From: Eubacteriales bacterium
Lineage (GTDB): Bacteria > Bacillota > Clostridia > Lachnospirales > Lachnospiraceae
Direction of reading: 5' to 3'
DNA length: 51,220 nt
Assembly (NCBI GenBank): GCA_030524785.1
Contig: JAUNFZ010000013.1
Coordinates: 1 to 51,220 of the forward strand
How positions within the stretch are numbered: position 1 is the stretch's first letter; the number at the start of each line of letters is the position of its first letter. Shown here one piece after another: positions 33,183-41,907 of this stretch. A model generated the notes under the pieces. It ran no database searches. It was not told the DNA's origin and was given only the letters and a program-made list of their open reading frames with translations. The translations under genes were made by a program, and so were the position numbers.

Positions 33183-33238
33183 ATAAGAAAATAGTTTGCG
33201 CATATTAAAACCAAACATACGTTTAAGGAGGGAAAACA

Positions 33239-33946
33239 ATGGAACAGAGAGGAAAAAATTTAGTCAGAAACATATTGGGATGTTTACTGCTGTGTCTCAT
33301 GGTTACGTTTTGTATACCGGCTATTCACAGTGAAGCGGCGGCAAAAAAACCGACGTGTCCCAAAAAACAGACGGTATATTTTGCAGACTATGGCGGAGGC
33401 TGGGGAGAGCCGACAGGGTATTCCAGAAATATTTTTATCAAAAATCTGGCTTCTAATGCAAAAATTACAAATGTGAAATGCAGCAATAAAAATGTGTTTT
33501 TAATCAATAGAGGAAAATATATTTCTGTAGGCGATTCGAAACTTAAGTCGGGTTCAAAAGCCAAGGTTACGTTTAAGGTGAAACAGAATAAAAAAACATA
33601 TTCTCTTTCCTGTACTCTCACATTTAAGAAAAATACCTGTGATTTCAGCAGTCTGAAAATCGGCGGTAAAAATTATGCAAGTAAAACGACCGGAAAGCTT
33701 AATGTGCAGCTGAAGCTGCCTTACAAAAAAAGCGCAATATCAGTAAAAATGAAATCGGGCAGAAAATTAACTTCTATTAAAATATATAGAGGGCAGAAAG
33801 TAATTAAGGTGAAAAACGGTTCCAAGGCTGCTTTAAAAAAGGGGGATATCATCATGATAGGATATAAGTATACCAAGAAGCCAAGCTCTATGCCCAAAAA
33901 TCTGAAAGTGACAGAAACAGGAGCGGTAAGAATTATTGTTAAGTAA
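33239..33946 (+). CDS. secreted Lys-rich protein with Ig-like region (copy outside the element)
   Basis: A 235-residue paralogue of the protein at 26208-26915, with 15 substitutions (about 94% identity) and no indels. It has the same signal peptide (LLLCLMVTFCIPAIHSEAAA) and Ig-like segment. Most substitutions lie in the middle of the mature part, for example FISVGEGKIK versus YISVGDSKLK, so the two copies have begun to diverge while the partner regulator has not. Homology between the two loci stops right after this gene. Confidence 0.75.
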   Translation: MEQRGKNLVRNILGCLLLCLMVTFCIPAIHSEAAAKKPTCPKKQTVYFADYGGGWGEPTGYSRNIFIKNLASNAKITNVKCSNKNVFLINRGKYISVGDSKLKSGSKAKVTFKVKQNKKTYSLSCTLTFKKNTCDFSSLKIGGKNYASKTTGKLNVQLKLPYKKSAISVKMKSGRKLTSIKIYRGQKVIKVKNGSKAALKKGDIIMIGYKYTKKPSSMPKNLKVTETGAVRIIVK

Positions 33947-34007
33947 GGAATAGAGATTGAATCTCGATCGCGCAGGAAAGATGATTAACTGGTACTGACA
34001 GAAAGCA

Positions 34008-34039
34008 GGGGCTGCATCCGGCATTTTGCCGGCAGCCCC
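34008..34039 (+). terminator. hairpin after the second secreted-protein gene
   Basis: Perfect 8-bp stem GGGGCTGC/GCAGCCCC with an inner CCGGC/GCCGG stem, followed by a T-rich stretch (TTCCAGCTTTTCTTTTGC). Confidence 0.7.
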
Positions 34040-34062
34040 TTCCAGCTTTTCTTTTGCACTTC

Positions 34063-34091
34063 TTGTCTGTTTTATTTCTTTATGCTATTCT
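34063..34091 (+). promoter_or_regulatory. promoter of the YesM/YesN-type operon
   Basis: TTGTCT at 34063-34068, 17 bp, TATTCT at 34086-34091, about 110 bp before the sensor kinase gene. Confidence 0.5.
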
Positions 34092-34200
34092 GTAATTATA
34101 ATATCAATAAAACAAGTATGAAAATGCTGAACAAAAAATGAAAGGCAATAAAGTGGCCGGGACATGAGGCAAAAAGTATTTACAGGAGGCCAAAACGGGT

Positions 34201-35976
34201 ATGCTGAAAAAATGGAATTATTTCTGGGGCAGTTTCAGAGGAAAAATCATGGCGATCTTTCTGGCATTTTCGCTGGTTACGGCTATCGGGTTGGGCGTAT
34301 TCTGCTATTTCAGTGTCTTTCATCAGATGCTTTCCAGCACAGCCGCCTATTCCGGGATGGTGGCGAACCAGATCAGCAAGAATGCCGGGATGATTATGGA
34401 GCAGACCGGAAAAATTTTGATGATTGGAAACAGTTCCGATATTTCTGATTTTCTCTACGACACCGGTACGCGCCATGAGACAACAATGGGGTTGATTAGT
34501 ATGGTAAAACTATACCGGGATTCCTATGTGTTCAGCGACGACATTAAGAACTTCTATGTTCTTGGAAACGACGGCGTGTGTTTTAATGAAAAATTAGGGA
34601 TTTATCCCATAGAAAAGAGTGAAAAAAGCCAGTATATTTACAATATGATACAGGAAAATGAGGGTGAGCTCATGGTGTTGAGCGGATTTGAGATGGGCTG
34701 GGAGGATCGGGAGTGCTTTTTAATAGGCCAGAAAATACGCCAGACTTTTACGAATAAAACTATGGGAATCATTGCGATCGAGTTGGATGCCAATGCCGTA
34801 AAATCAGTTTACGAGCAGGAAGTATTGGGCGAAAGCGGATATTTTACGCTGTTTGACAGGAAAGGAAATGAATTGTTTCATTATGATGGAACTGCAGAGC
34901 GTTCGGACATTCCTCTGCGGGAGGAGGTGTTTTCAGAAGACAAAGGAAGCTATCAGAAAAAGACGGAAAGCGGCACGATGCTGGTGGTATATGACCGTAT
35001 TCAGGGAACGGACTGGGTGATCGTGGGCCAGGCTCCTCTGCGGGAGCTGATGGCTCCTACCTATCAGTTGGGCCGGGTGTTCTTCGCAGCGATTTTGCTT
35101 ACCCTTGCATTTTTGGGGGCGTTGTATTACTATTTGTCAAAAAGGCTGACAAAGCCGATTACCGAGTTGAAGGATAAAATGCTTCTGGCGGAGCAGGGGG
35201 ATCTGGACGCTACGGTAGCCGTTGCCAGAAACGATGAGATTGCAATTCTGCAGCGTCAGTATAATCAAATGCTGACACGTATTAAGGATTTGATGGAGGA
35301 AAACAGAGAGGAACAGAGAAATATGCAGAAAGCGGAGCTGAAAGCTCTGCAGGCGCAGATTAACCCGCATTTTCTTTACAATACGCTGGAACTTGTGATT
35401 TGGCTGGCGGCTTCCGAGGAAAACGATCAGGTTATCGACGTGGTAGACAAGCTGGCTGTTTTTTTTAAGACGGGACTCAGTAAAGGACTCGAGTGGATAC
35501 CCGTAAAAAAGGAAATAGAGCATGTGGAAAGCTATCTTTCCATACAGCAGAAGCGCTATAGCGACCTTCTAAGCTTTGAGATTCGCGTGGATCCGGATAT
35601 CTGTCAGTATTGTATGCTGAAAATGGTATTGCAGCCCATTGTGGAAAACGCCATTTACCATGGAATCAAAAACCGTGAAGAAGGTGGAAAGATTACGGTT
35701 ATAGGAGAAAAACAGGGCGATTTACTGTTATTTACCGTAGAGGATACGGGCTGCGGTATGGAAACGGAAGTTCTTGAAGAACTTCGCCAAAAAATCAGAG
35801 AAAATACCCTGCCTTGGTCAGATCATGAGAATGGTTTTGGAATTTATAATGTAAATCGGCGTATTCTGCTGTATTATGGAAAGGAATGCGGAGTAGACAT
35901 ACAAAGCGAAAAGGACAGGGGCACCCGGGTGACGATTCGCCTGAAGTGTCAGGTAGAGGGGCAGGAACATGTATAA
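34201..35976 (+). CDS. sensor histidine kinase, YesM/LytS type
   Basis: A 591-residue membrane kinase. Two transmembrane segments (about 15-38 and 295-312) flank a large extracellular sensing domain of the Cache type. A HAMP linker (SKRLTKPITELKDKMLLAE) follows, then the His_kinase domain with phospho-acceptor His390 in INPHFLYNTLELVIW and an ATPase domain (PIVENAIYHGIK, GFGIYNVNRRI). This class pairs with AraC-type regulators to control carbohydrate uptake operons. Its gene overlaps that of the regulator by 8 bp. The start follows ACAGGAGG. Confidence 0.95.
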   Translation: MLKKWNYFWGSFRGKIMAIFLAFSLVTAIGLGVFCYFSVFHQMLSSTAAYSGMVANQISKNAGMIMEQTGKILMIGNSSDISDFLYDTGTRHETTMGLISMVKLYRDSYVFSDDIKNFYVLGNDGVCFNEKLGIYPIEKSEKSQYIYNMIQENEGELMVLSGFEMGWEDRECFLIGQKIRQTFTNKTMGIIAIELDANAVKSVYEQEVLGESGYFTLFDRKGNELFHYDGTAERSDIPLREEVFSEDKGSYQKKTESGTMLVVYDRIQGTDWVIVGQAPLRELMAPTYQLGRVFFAAILLTLAFLGALYYYLSKRLTKPITELKDKMLLAEQGDLDATVAVARNDEIAILQRQYNQMLTRIKDLMEENREEQRNMQKAELKALQAQINPHFLYNTLELVIWLAASEENDQVIDVVDKLAVFFKTGLSKGLEWIPVKKEIEHVESYLSIQQKRYSDLLSFEIRVDPDICQYCMLKMVLQPIVENAIYHGIKNREEGGKITVIGEKQGDLLLFTVEDTGCGMETEVLEELRQKIRENTLPWSDHENGFGIYNVNRRILLYYGKECGVDIQSEKDRGTRVTIRLKCQVEGQEHV

Positions 35977-37105
35977 GGTTGTGTTAGTGGAAGATGAAAG
36001 TACAGTACGGGAGAGTATACGCAAAAGTATTGAATGGGAAACGTACGGCTTTGTTTTTGCAGGCGAGGCGGCTAACGGAGAACAGGCTTTGGAAGTGGTG
36101 AACCATGTGCGCCCCGAGATTGTGATTACGGATATCCGTATGCCGTTTATGGACGGTATTGAATTAAGCCGTATGCTGCGTAACCTGTATCCCAAAATCA
36201 GGATCATCATATTGAGCGGATATATGGAATTTCAATATGCTCAGGACGCCATTCGCTTCGGCGTGTGTGAATATCTGCTGAAACCTGTCACGCCCGTGAA
36301 GCTGATCAGTATTCTGCTGGGTCTTAAAGAGAGACTGGATGAAGAAAATCGGGAGGCATTTGCCGTAGAAAGTATGGTATATAAGTTAAAACGCTATGAG
36401 GAGGAAAACCGGGAAAGCGGTATGCCGGAGGTTTTGACCGAATTAAATGTAAAAAATCTGGAGGAAGGACGGCGTTGTGAGACAGAACTGATAAATTTTC
36501 TGAAGCAGGGAACTTTGGAGGAGGCGGAGACCTTTGCGAAATGGTATCTGAAGCAGGGGCAGAGCGGTCAGGAGTCTTTGGTGTATGCGTCCTGGCAGGC
36601 TATGCAGATTCTTACTACATGCACTCAGGTTGTGCGGGAGCTGGGGGGAGATTCGGAAACGGTTTTAAAGGAATTTCAAAACGTGGATGATTTTATCCGG
36701 AGGTTTCGTAAAAGAGCGGCCATGGAGGAAGCTACAGGAAGACTTTTAAAAACCGTAATAGCTTATCGGCTGGAGATGGTAAACTCGGGGAGCCAGGCGG
36801 TAGCGACGGCAAAGGAGTATATTCGAACGCATCTGGAGGACTTTGACCTTACGCTGAACAGCATGGCAGCTCAGGTGGGATTGAGCTCCAATTATTTTGG
36901 GTTTGTGTTTAAACAGAAGACAGGAGTCAATTTTATAAAGTATCTGACGAATGTGAGGATGCAGCGGGCGAAGGAACTCCTGCGGACAACGGATCTGACA
37001 AGCGCTCAGATTGCAGATAGGGTGGGATTTTCTGATCCAAACTACTTTAGCGTTGTGTTTAAAAAAACATGCGGTATGACGCCGAGAGAATACAGAAATA
37101 GATAA
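35969..37105 (+). CDS. YesN-type response regulator with AraC DNA-binding domain
   Basis: A 378-residue regulator: receiver domain (VVLVEDESTVRESIRKSIEW, phospho-acceptor Asp in IVITDIRMPFMDG, YLLKPVTPVKL), a middle helical linker, and a C-terminal AraC pair of helix-turn-helix motifs (LNSMAAQVGLSSNYFGFVFK and SAQIADRVGFSDPNYFSVVF). It is expected to activate the transporter operon that follows. ATTTCCA repeats spaced 11 bp before that operon are candidate binding sites. Confidence 0.95.
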   Translation: MYKVVLVEDESTVRESIRKSIEWETYGFVFAGEAANGEQALEVVNHVRPEIVITDIRMPFMDGIELSRMLRNLYPKIRIIILSGYMEFQYAQDAIRFGVCEYLLKPVTPVKLISILLGLKERLDEENREAFAVESMVYKLKRYEEENRESGMPEVLTELNVKNLEEGRRCETELINFLKQGTLEEAETFAKWYLKQGQSGQESLVYASWQAMQILTTCTQVVRELGGDSETVLKEFQNVDDFIRRFRKRAAMEEATGRLLKTVIAYRLEMVNSGSQAVATAKEYIRTHLEDFDLTLNSMAAQVGLSSNYFGFVFKQKTGVNFIKYLTNVRMQRAKELLRTTDLTSAQIADRVGFSDPNYFSVVFKKTCGMTPREYRNR

Positions 37106-37124
37106 ACAGGCATGGAAATTTCAA

Positions 37125-37154
37125 GAAAAAACATGGAAATTTCCATGTTTTTTT
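37125..37154 (+). terminator. terminator of the two-component operon
   Basis: Palindrome AACATGGAAATTTCCATGTT with flanking A- and T-runs lies about 20 bp after the regulator stop. Confidence 0.85.
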
Positions 37155-37189
37155 GCATTTTTCGAGAATACCAGAGGGAAATTCAAGAT

Positions 37190-37236
37190 ATTTCCAAGTT
37201 ATTTCCATGGCGGGCAGCAGAAAAAAATTTTAAAAT
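37190..37236 (+). promoter_or_regulatory. activator-type promoter of the second sugar transporter operon
   Basis: Two direct repeats, ATTTCCAAGTT (37190-37200) and ATTTCCATGG (37201-37210), 11 bp apart, abut the position of a poor -35 box. TAAAAT at 37231-37236 is a good -10. Tandem repeats one helical turn apart are typical for AraC-type activators. Confidence 0.5.
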
Positions 37237-37270
37237 AAGTTTATCAAAAATAAAAGGGAGGTTGTTGAAA

Positions 37271-38215
37271 ATGAAAAAATTGTTAACCAGCGTATTATTG
37301 GGATGCAGTATGGTATTAGGCCTGGCAGCCTTTGCAGGAGCAGAGGATGCGGCGGCGTCAGATGAAAAGCTGACCTTTGCAGTTGTCATCCCCAATATTC
37401 ATCCTTTTTTTGACCCGGTAGGCGAAGGCGCGAAGGACAGACTTGAGGAAATGGGCATCGATGCGGAAGTGATCTGTGAGGGCGCGATGAATGGCGACGT
37501 TTCCCAGCAGATTCAGATTATGGAGGATCTGATTACAAAGAAAGTGGACGGAATTGCTATCGGCGCCTGTGATTCAGATGCATTGACTCCGTATATTGAT
37601 AAGGCGGTAGACGCAGGGATTCCGGTAGTGAGCTTCGATACAGACGCTCCGGATTCAAAACGGGCGGGCTATATCGGAACCGACAATTATAAAGCCGGCC
37701 AGGCCATGGGCGAAGTGCTGGGAGAAGCCCTGGGAGGAAAGGGAAAAGTAATCTGCGAGACAGGAGTTGTTTCCCAGGCAGGTCTGATCCAGCGTATTGA
37801 GGGAGTGGAAAATGTTCTGGAGGAAAAATATCCGGATATCGAGATCGTTCAGACCACAGCCAGCGGTGGCGACGTTTCCAAGGCTCTTTCCGATATTGAG
37901 AATATGATTACCGCAGTTCCCGATTTTGATGCGCTGATTATCATCGACGCGGCAGGAGAAAACGGGGTGACAGCGTTCAAATCCCATGGATGGACAAAGG
38001 AAGACAAGACGTTGATTACCTTTGACGATCTGGAACCGGTTATCAACGGTGTAAAGGACGGACAGATTTATGCAACGATCACCCAAGGTCAGTATAACTG
38101 GGGCGTAAACATTGCCGAGAAGCTTTATGATCTCAGCCAGGGCAAAGAGATCCCGGAAAATACGGATACAGGCTATGTGATTGTAAATGCAGATAATGTG
38201 AACGAAAACTATTAG
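37271..38215 (+). CDS. sugar ABC transporter substrate-binding protein, RbsB type
   Basis: A 314-residue exported binding protein with a type 1 periplasmic-binding fold: FAVVIPNIHPFFDPVGEGAK, VDGIAIGACDSDALTPYIDK, VVSFDTDAPDSKRAGYIGTD and a hinge near LITFDDLEP. The signal peptide (about residues 1-24) ends with AAFAGAED and looks like a signal peptidase I site, although an earlier LLGC could act as a lipobox. It leads the operon with permease and ATPase. ATG 37271 follows AAAGGGAGG; the open frame upstream of it is noncoding. Confidence 0.93.
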   Translation: MKKLLTSVLLGCSMVLGLAAFAGAEDAAASDEKLTFAVVIPNIHPFFDPVGEGAKDRLEEMGIDAEVICEGAMNGDVSQQIQIMEDLITKKVDGIAIGACDSDALTPYIDKAVDAGIPVVSFDTDAPDSKRAGYIGTDNYKAGQAMGEVLGEALGGKGKVICETGVVSQAGLIQRIEGVENVLEEKYPDIEIVQTTASGGDVSKALSDIENMITAVPDFDALIIIDAAGENGVTAFKSHGWTKEDKTLITFDDLEPVINGVKDGQIYATITQGQYNWGVNIAEKLYDLSQGKEIPENTDTGYVIVNADNVNENY

Positions 38216-38262
38216 GAACTGCGCTGCGAAAATCCGGCGTGGGAAACGGACGACAAACAGGG

Positions 38263-38290
38263 CGGCAGGCGCTATGGCGCCTGCCGTTTT
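38263..38290 (+). terminator. intercistronic hairpin between binding protein and permease
   Basis: Perfect 10-bp stem CGGCAGGCGC/GCGCCTGCCG with loop TATG followed by TTTTC. Partial termination here would give more binding protein than permease, a common design. Confidence 0.8.
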
Positions 38291-38314
38291 CAAAACTCTA
38301 AAAGGAGCAGACAA

Positions 38315-39277
38315 ATGGAGACAAAGAAAAAGAATATATTTTCTGATTTACTGAGCAATCACAGAGAAAGCGGTCTGCTGATCATCCTCCTTTTGATGGG
38401 CGTGATCCTTTCCGTAGCTGCGGACGGATTTCTGACCGTTGACAATATTTTTAATGTACTGAAACAAACTACGCTGGTGACGATTATTGGGGCGGGCCAG
38501 ACATTTATTATTACGTCAGGAGGAATTGATCTGTCTGTGGGATATTCAATGACCCTGTCCAGTATGATTCTGGCATATATGCTGACCTTTGGATTGCCGA
38601 CTCCCGCAGCGATTTTACTGGGGATTCTTTCCAGCGTCCTGGTGGGCCTGGCAAACGGGCTTCTGATCACAACGCTGAGGCTGCCTCCCTTTATTATTAC
38701 TCTGGGTATGTCGAATATCGTAAAAGGGATAATTCTCGTAATGTCTAAGGGGTATATAGTATCTCTGACAGAGCCCTTTGTCATCTGGCTGGGGCAGGGG
38801 ACAATAGGAAAGTTGCCCGTTATGGTGCTTTTTATCCCTGTTGTTGCGGGTATTATGGCGTTTATTCTGAATAAAACGGTTTTTGGAAACCATGTGAAGG
38901 CGGTGGGGGGCAACGAAGAAGCGGCTATTCTGTCTGGTATTCATGCTTCCAGGGTGCGCGTTATGATCTATGTGCTGGCCGGTCTTTTGTGTGGCATTGC
39001 AGGCATTATTGTGACCGGGAGGTTAAACGGAGGAAATCCAAATGCGGCGGGAACCTATGACATGGACTCAATTGCAGCGGTGATCGTGGGCGGGACAAGC
39101 CTGGCGGGAGGCTCAGGTACAGTGATGGGCACAGTACTTGGAGCGCTGCTGATGATTTTGATTCGAAACGGCCTGGTGCTTTTGAAGGTAAATATGTACT
39201 GGCAGACGGTTGCCATCGGCGCGGTGATTATTCTGGTATGCGCCCTGGACGGCTTCAGCCGGATGAGAAAGGATTGA
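38315..39277 (+). CDS. sugar ABC transporter permease, RbsC type
   Basis: A 320-residue multi-spanning membrane protein of the ribose-type permease family, with TSGGIDLSVGYSMTLSSMIL, LRLPPFIITLGMSNIVKGI and GGTSLAGGSGTVMGTVLGAL. It forms the channel of the second sugar transporter of the window. It starts behind AAAAGGAG, after an intercistronic hairpin, and is followed by the ATPase gene 17 bp downstream. Gene order (binding protein, permease, ATPase) differs from the first transporter, so the two loci are not simple duplicates. Confidence 0.94.
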   Translation: METKKKNIFSDLLSNHRESGLLIILLLMGVILSVAADGFLTVDNIFNVLKQTTLVTIIGAGQTFIITSGGIDLSVGYSMTLSSMILAYMLTFGLPTPAAILLGILSSVLVGLANGLLITTLRLPPFIITLGMSNIVKGIILVMSKGYIVSLTEPFVIWLGQGTIGKLPVMVLFIPVVAGIMAFILNKTVFGNHVKAVGGNEEAAILSGIHASRVRVMIYVLAGLLCGIAGIIVTGRLNGGNPNAAGTYDMDSIAAVIVGGTSLAGGSGTVMGTVLGALLMILIRNGLVLLKVNMYWQTVAIGAVIILVCALDGFSRMRKD

Positions 39278-39294
39278 CGAAGGGAGGAACCGGA

Positions 39295-40797
39295 ATGGAA
39301 AAGCAGGCATTGTTGAAAATGAGCCATATTTCTAAAAAGTTTTCCGGAAATTATGTGCTCTCTGACGTCAGTTTTACACTGGAGGCAGGAACGATTCACT
39401 CTCTGATCGGAGAAAATGGAGCGGGAAAAAGTACCTTGATAAAAGTACTCGGAGGCGTTTATTTTCAGGATGAAGGAGAGATCTTCATAGAAGGAGAAAA
39501 ACAGCAGTTTTCCAGTGCGAAGGATGCGTTGCGGGCTGGAATTGGTATTATTTATCAGGAGTTTAATCTGGTTTCCACACTGAGTATTGCTGAAAATATA
39601 TATCTTGGTAAGGAACTATGCGCGGGCCGGGGCGTTTTAGACCGCAGGCAGATGATAAAGACAGCCAATGAATTTATGAAGGAGCTTGGCTTTGATATCG
39701 CAGATTGCGGGATGAGTGTATCCTCCCTGAGCGTTGCCCAGCAGCAGATGGTGGAAATTGCGAAGGCGTTGTTTAATCATTCAAAAATTTTGGTGCTGGA
39801 CGAGCCCACGGCGGTGCTGACGGACAAGGAAAGCCGGAAGCTGTTCGATATGGTGAAAAAACTGAAAGGACAGGGTGTGGGAATCGTTTATATTTCCCAC
39901 CGGCTGGAAGAAGTCCTGGAGCTGTCAGACGAGATCACAGTGCTGAGGGACGGAAAATATATTGAGGCTCTTGATAATCGCCAGAAGGATGTAAAGAAGG
40001 AAGAACTGGTACGCCTGATGGTAGGCAGGAGCCTGAATCAGTACTATCCGGATAAAACCTATCGTTGTGGTAAAAAAGAGATTTTGAGAGTGCAGGGATT
40101 GACCCGTATGGGTCTTTATCGTGATATTTCCTTTGTGCTACATGAAAGGGAAATTCTTGGGATTACGGGACTTGTAGGGGCGGGACGGACAGAGGTGGTA
40201 AAGACAATTTTTGGAAAGATTCTGCCCGACGCTGGAAGCATATGGCTGGATGGGGAGGAAATCCTGATGAAGTCACCAATGGACGCCATTGACCGGGGAA
40301 TCGCTTTCATTCCGGAAAACCGCAAGGAGGAAGGATTGCTCTTAGACAGCAGCATTGGGGACAACATGATTCTTGCCAATGAGAAGAAGGTGAGCGACAA
40401 CGGCGTTTTCCGAAAAAAGAAAAAAAAGGATTTTATCAGTAAATATTTCAGCCAGCTGGATATCCGTCCGGCACAGCCCCAAAAGCTTGCCCGTAATTTC
40501 AGCGGGGGCAACCAGCAGAAAGCTATCATTGCAAAGTGGATAGCAACCAACCCGCGGGTGCTGATCGTGGATGAGCCTACCCGGGGTATTGATATCGGTG
40601 CAAAGGCGGAGATTTACCGCCTGATGGACAGCCTGGTGCAACAGGGAATCAGCATTATTATGGTATCTTCGGAAATGCCAGAGATCATCGGAATGTGTGA
40701 CCGGGTGCTGGTGATGTGCGAGGGAAAGCTGCAGGCTGAATTTATGCGGGAGGAACTTACCCAAGAAAAGATTATGAGGGCAAGCTCAGGAATTTGA
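39295..40797 (+). CDS. sugar ABC transporter ATP-binding protein, RbsA type
   Basis: A 500-residue tandem ATPase. The first domain has Walker A GENGAGKST and Walker B ILVLDEPTAVL. The second has the degenerate GLVGAGRTEVV, the signature FSGGNQQKA and VDEPTRGIDIG. ATG 39295 follows AAGGGAGGAACC. It energises the second monosaccharide-type transporter, which is controlled by the YesM/YesN-type pair. A 131-bp gap containing a hairpin repeat separates it from the hydrolase gene. Confidence 0.95.
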   Translation: MEKQALLKMSHISKKFSGNYVLSDVSFTLEAGTIHSLIGENGAGKSTLIKVLGGVYFQDEGEIFIEGEKQQFSSAKDALRAGIGIIYQEFNLVSTLSIAENIYLGKELCAGRGVLDRRQMIKTANEFMKELGFDIADCGMSVSSLSVAQQQMVEIAKALFNHSKILVLDEPTAVLTDKESRKLFDMVKKLKGQGVGIVYISHRLEEVLELSDEITVLRDGKYIEALDNRQKDVKKEELVRLMVGRSLNQYYPDKTYRCGKKEILRVQGLTRMGLYRDISFVLHEREILGITGLVGAGRTEVVKTIFGKILPDAGSIWLDGEEILMKSPMDAIDRGIAFIPENRKEEGLLLDSSIGDNMILANEKKVSDNGVFRKKKKKDFISKYFSQLDIRPAQPQKLARNFSGGNQQKAIIAKWIATNPRVLIVDEPTRGIDIGAKAEIYRLMDSLVQQGISIIMVSSEMPEIIGMCDRVLVMCEGKLQAEFMREELTQEKIMRASSGI

Positions 40798-40812
40798 AGT
40801 GCAGGCGAAATG

Positions 40813-40873
40813 CAAAGCATTTTTAAAAGGGCTTGTGCCGATCTGCCGCCGTGCCGGAAGCATGGGGCGTTAC
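40813..40873. repeat. third copy of the 60-bp hairpin repeat
   Basis: Matches the repeats at 23696-23819: CAAAGCATTTTT, then a CTTG region and a core GCCGCCGTGCCGGAAGCATG. It lies between the ATPase and hydrolase genes. Confidence 0.6.
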
Positions 40874-40928
40874 TGTAATCTGCCGCCGCAGCAAATGAGC
40901 GGAGGCGGGACGAAAAGGAGGAAACGGG

Positions 40929-41891
40929 ATGCAGTCAGGCAAATATAAGATGATTACACAGCCGCCGCGGGGCGGACTGAGGGAGGGATTGTCCTTTGGT
41001 TATGTGGACGTTCCGGCAGTTATGACGGAAAAAGATAGACCCTTTCTGGATGAATTAACAGCGGTTTCTTTAAACCTTCAAAAAGAAATACGAAAGGATA
41101 CGATAGAGGGATTGAAGATTATTGACACCCATTTTTCCAGCGGTGAAAAAGAGGTGGCGGCCAGGGTGTATATTCCTGGCACAAAGGGTCCTCACCCGCT
41201 TCTTATGTATTATCACGGCGGTGGATTTGCAATCCGCAATATAGAGTGTTTTGATTACATCCATCGTTATCTGGCAAAGAACTCAGGCTGCGTTTTAGTA
41301 AGCGTGGAATACGATCTGTCGCCGGAGGCAAAATTTCCGGTGGCTGCAAAGCAGTGCTTTGACGGGCTTATCTGGGCTCGGAAAAATGCCGGGAATTGGG
41401 ATGCAGACGCTTCCCGTGATGCAGTAGCGGGCGACAGCGCCGGGGGAAATCTTTCGGCTGTTATGTGCCTGATGTGCAGAGATCAGGGGATTGAAGTACC
41501 CAAAAAACAAATCCTTATTTATCCTGCGGTGGATCAGTGCCTGAAGACCGGCAGAGAATCAGAAAAACTATACGGAATAGGTTATAATCTGGATTTTAAG
41601 CATATGGTTTCCTATGGGAGGGCTTATGTAAAAAATGATGAGGATTTGATGAATCCCTATGTTTCTCCGCTGTTTGCCGAAAATCTGAAAGGGATGCCGA
41701 AGGCGTATTTTGTACAGGCCGAATGTGATATCCTGATTGACCAGGGACTGGAATATGCAAAGCGCCTTCAAGACGCCGGGACGGAGGTGAAGTATAAAAT
41801 CTTTACAGGGGTCCCTCACGATTTCCTATTTTTTGCATTCCCGGAATCCTATGAAGCTTATGACCTGGTCTGCCGCTGGCTGCGGGAATAG
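40929..41891 (+). CDS. alpha/beta hydrolase, hormone-sensitive-lipase-type esterase
   Basis: A 320-residue cytosolic serine hydrolase. The oxyanion motif YYHGGGFAIRN, the nucleophile Ser in AGDSAGGNLSAV, Asp in AECDILIDQ and His in GVPHDFLFF form the HSL-family (Abhydrolase_3) set. Such enzymes cleave short acyl or aryl esters. It starts behind AAAAGGAGGAAAC and is followed 16 bp later by the glycyl radical enzyme gene, so it likely deacylates the imported compound or an intermediate before the radical step. No signal peptide is seen. Confidence 0.92.
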   Translation: MQSGKYKMITQPPRGGLREGLSFGYVDVPAVMTEKDRPFLDELTAVSLNLQKEIRKDTIEGLKIIDTHFSSGEKEVAARVYIPGTKGPHPLLMYYHGGGFAIRNIECFDYIHRYLAKNSGCVLVSVEYDLSPEAKFPVAAKQCFDGLIWARKNAGNWDADASRDAVAGDSAGGNLSAVMCLMCRDQGIEVPKKQILIYPAVDQCLKTGRESEKLYGIGYNLDFKHMVSYGRAYVKNDEDLMNPYVSPLFAENLKGMPKAYFVQAECDILIDQGLEYAKRLQDAGTEVKYKIFTGVPHDFLFFAFPESYEAYDLVCRWLRE

Positions 41892-41907
41892 CGCGGAGGG
41901 AAAGCTT

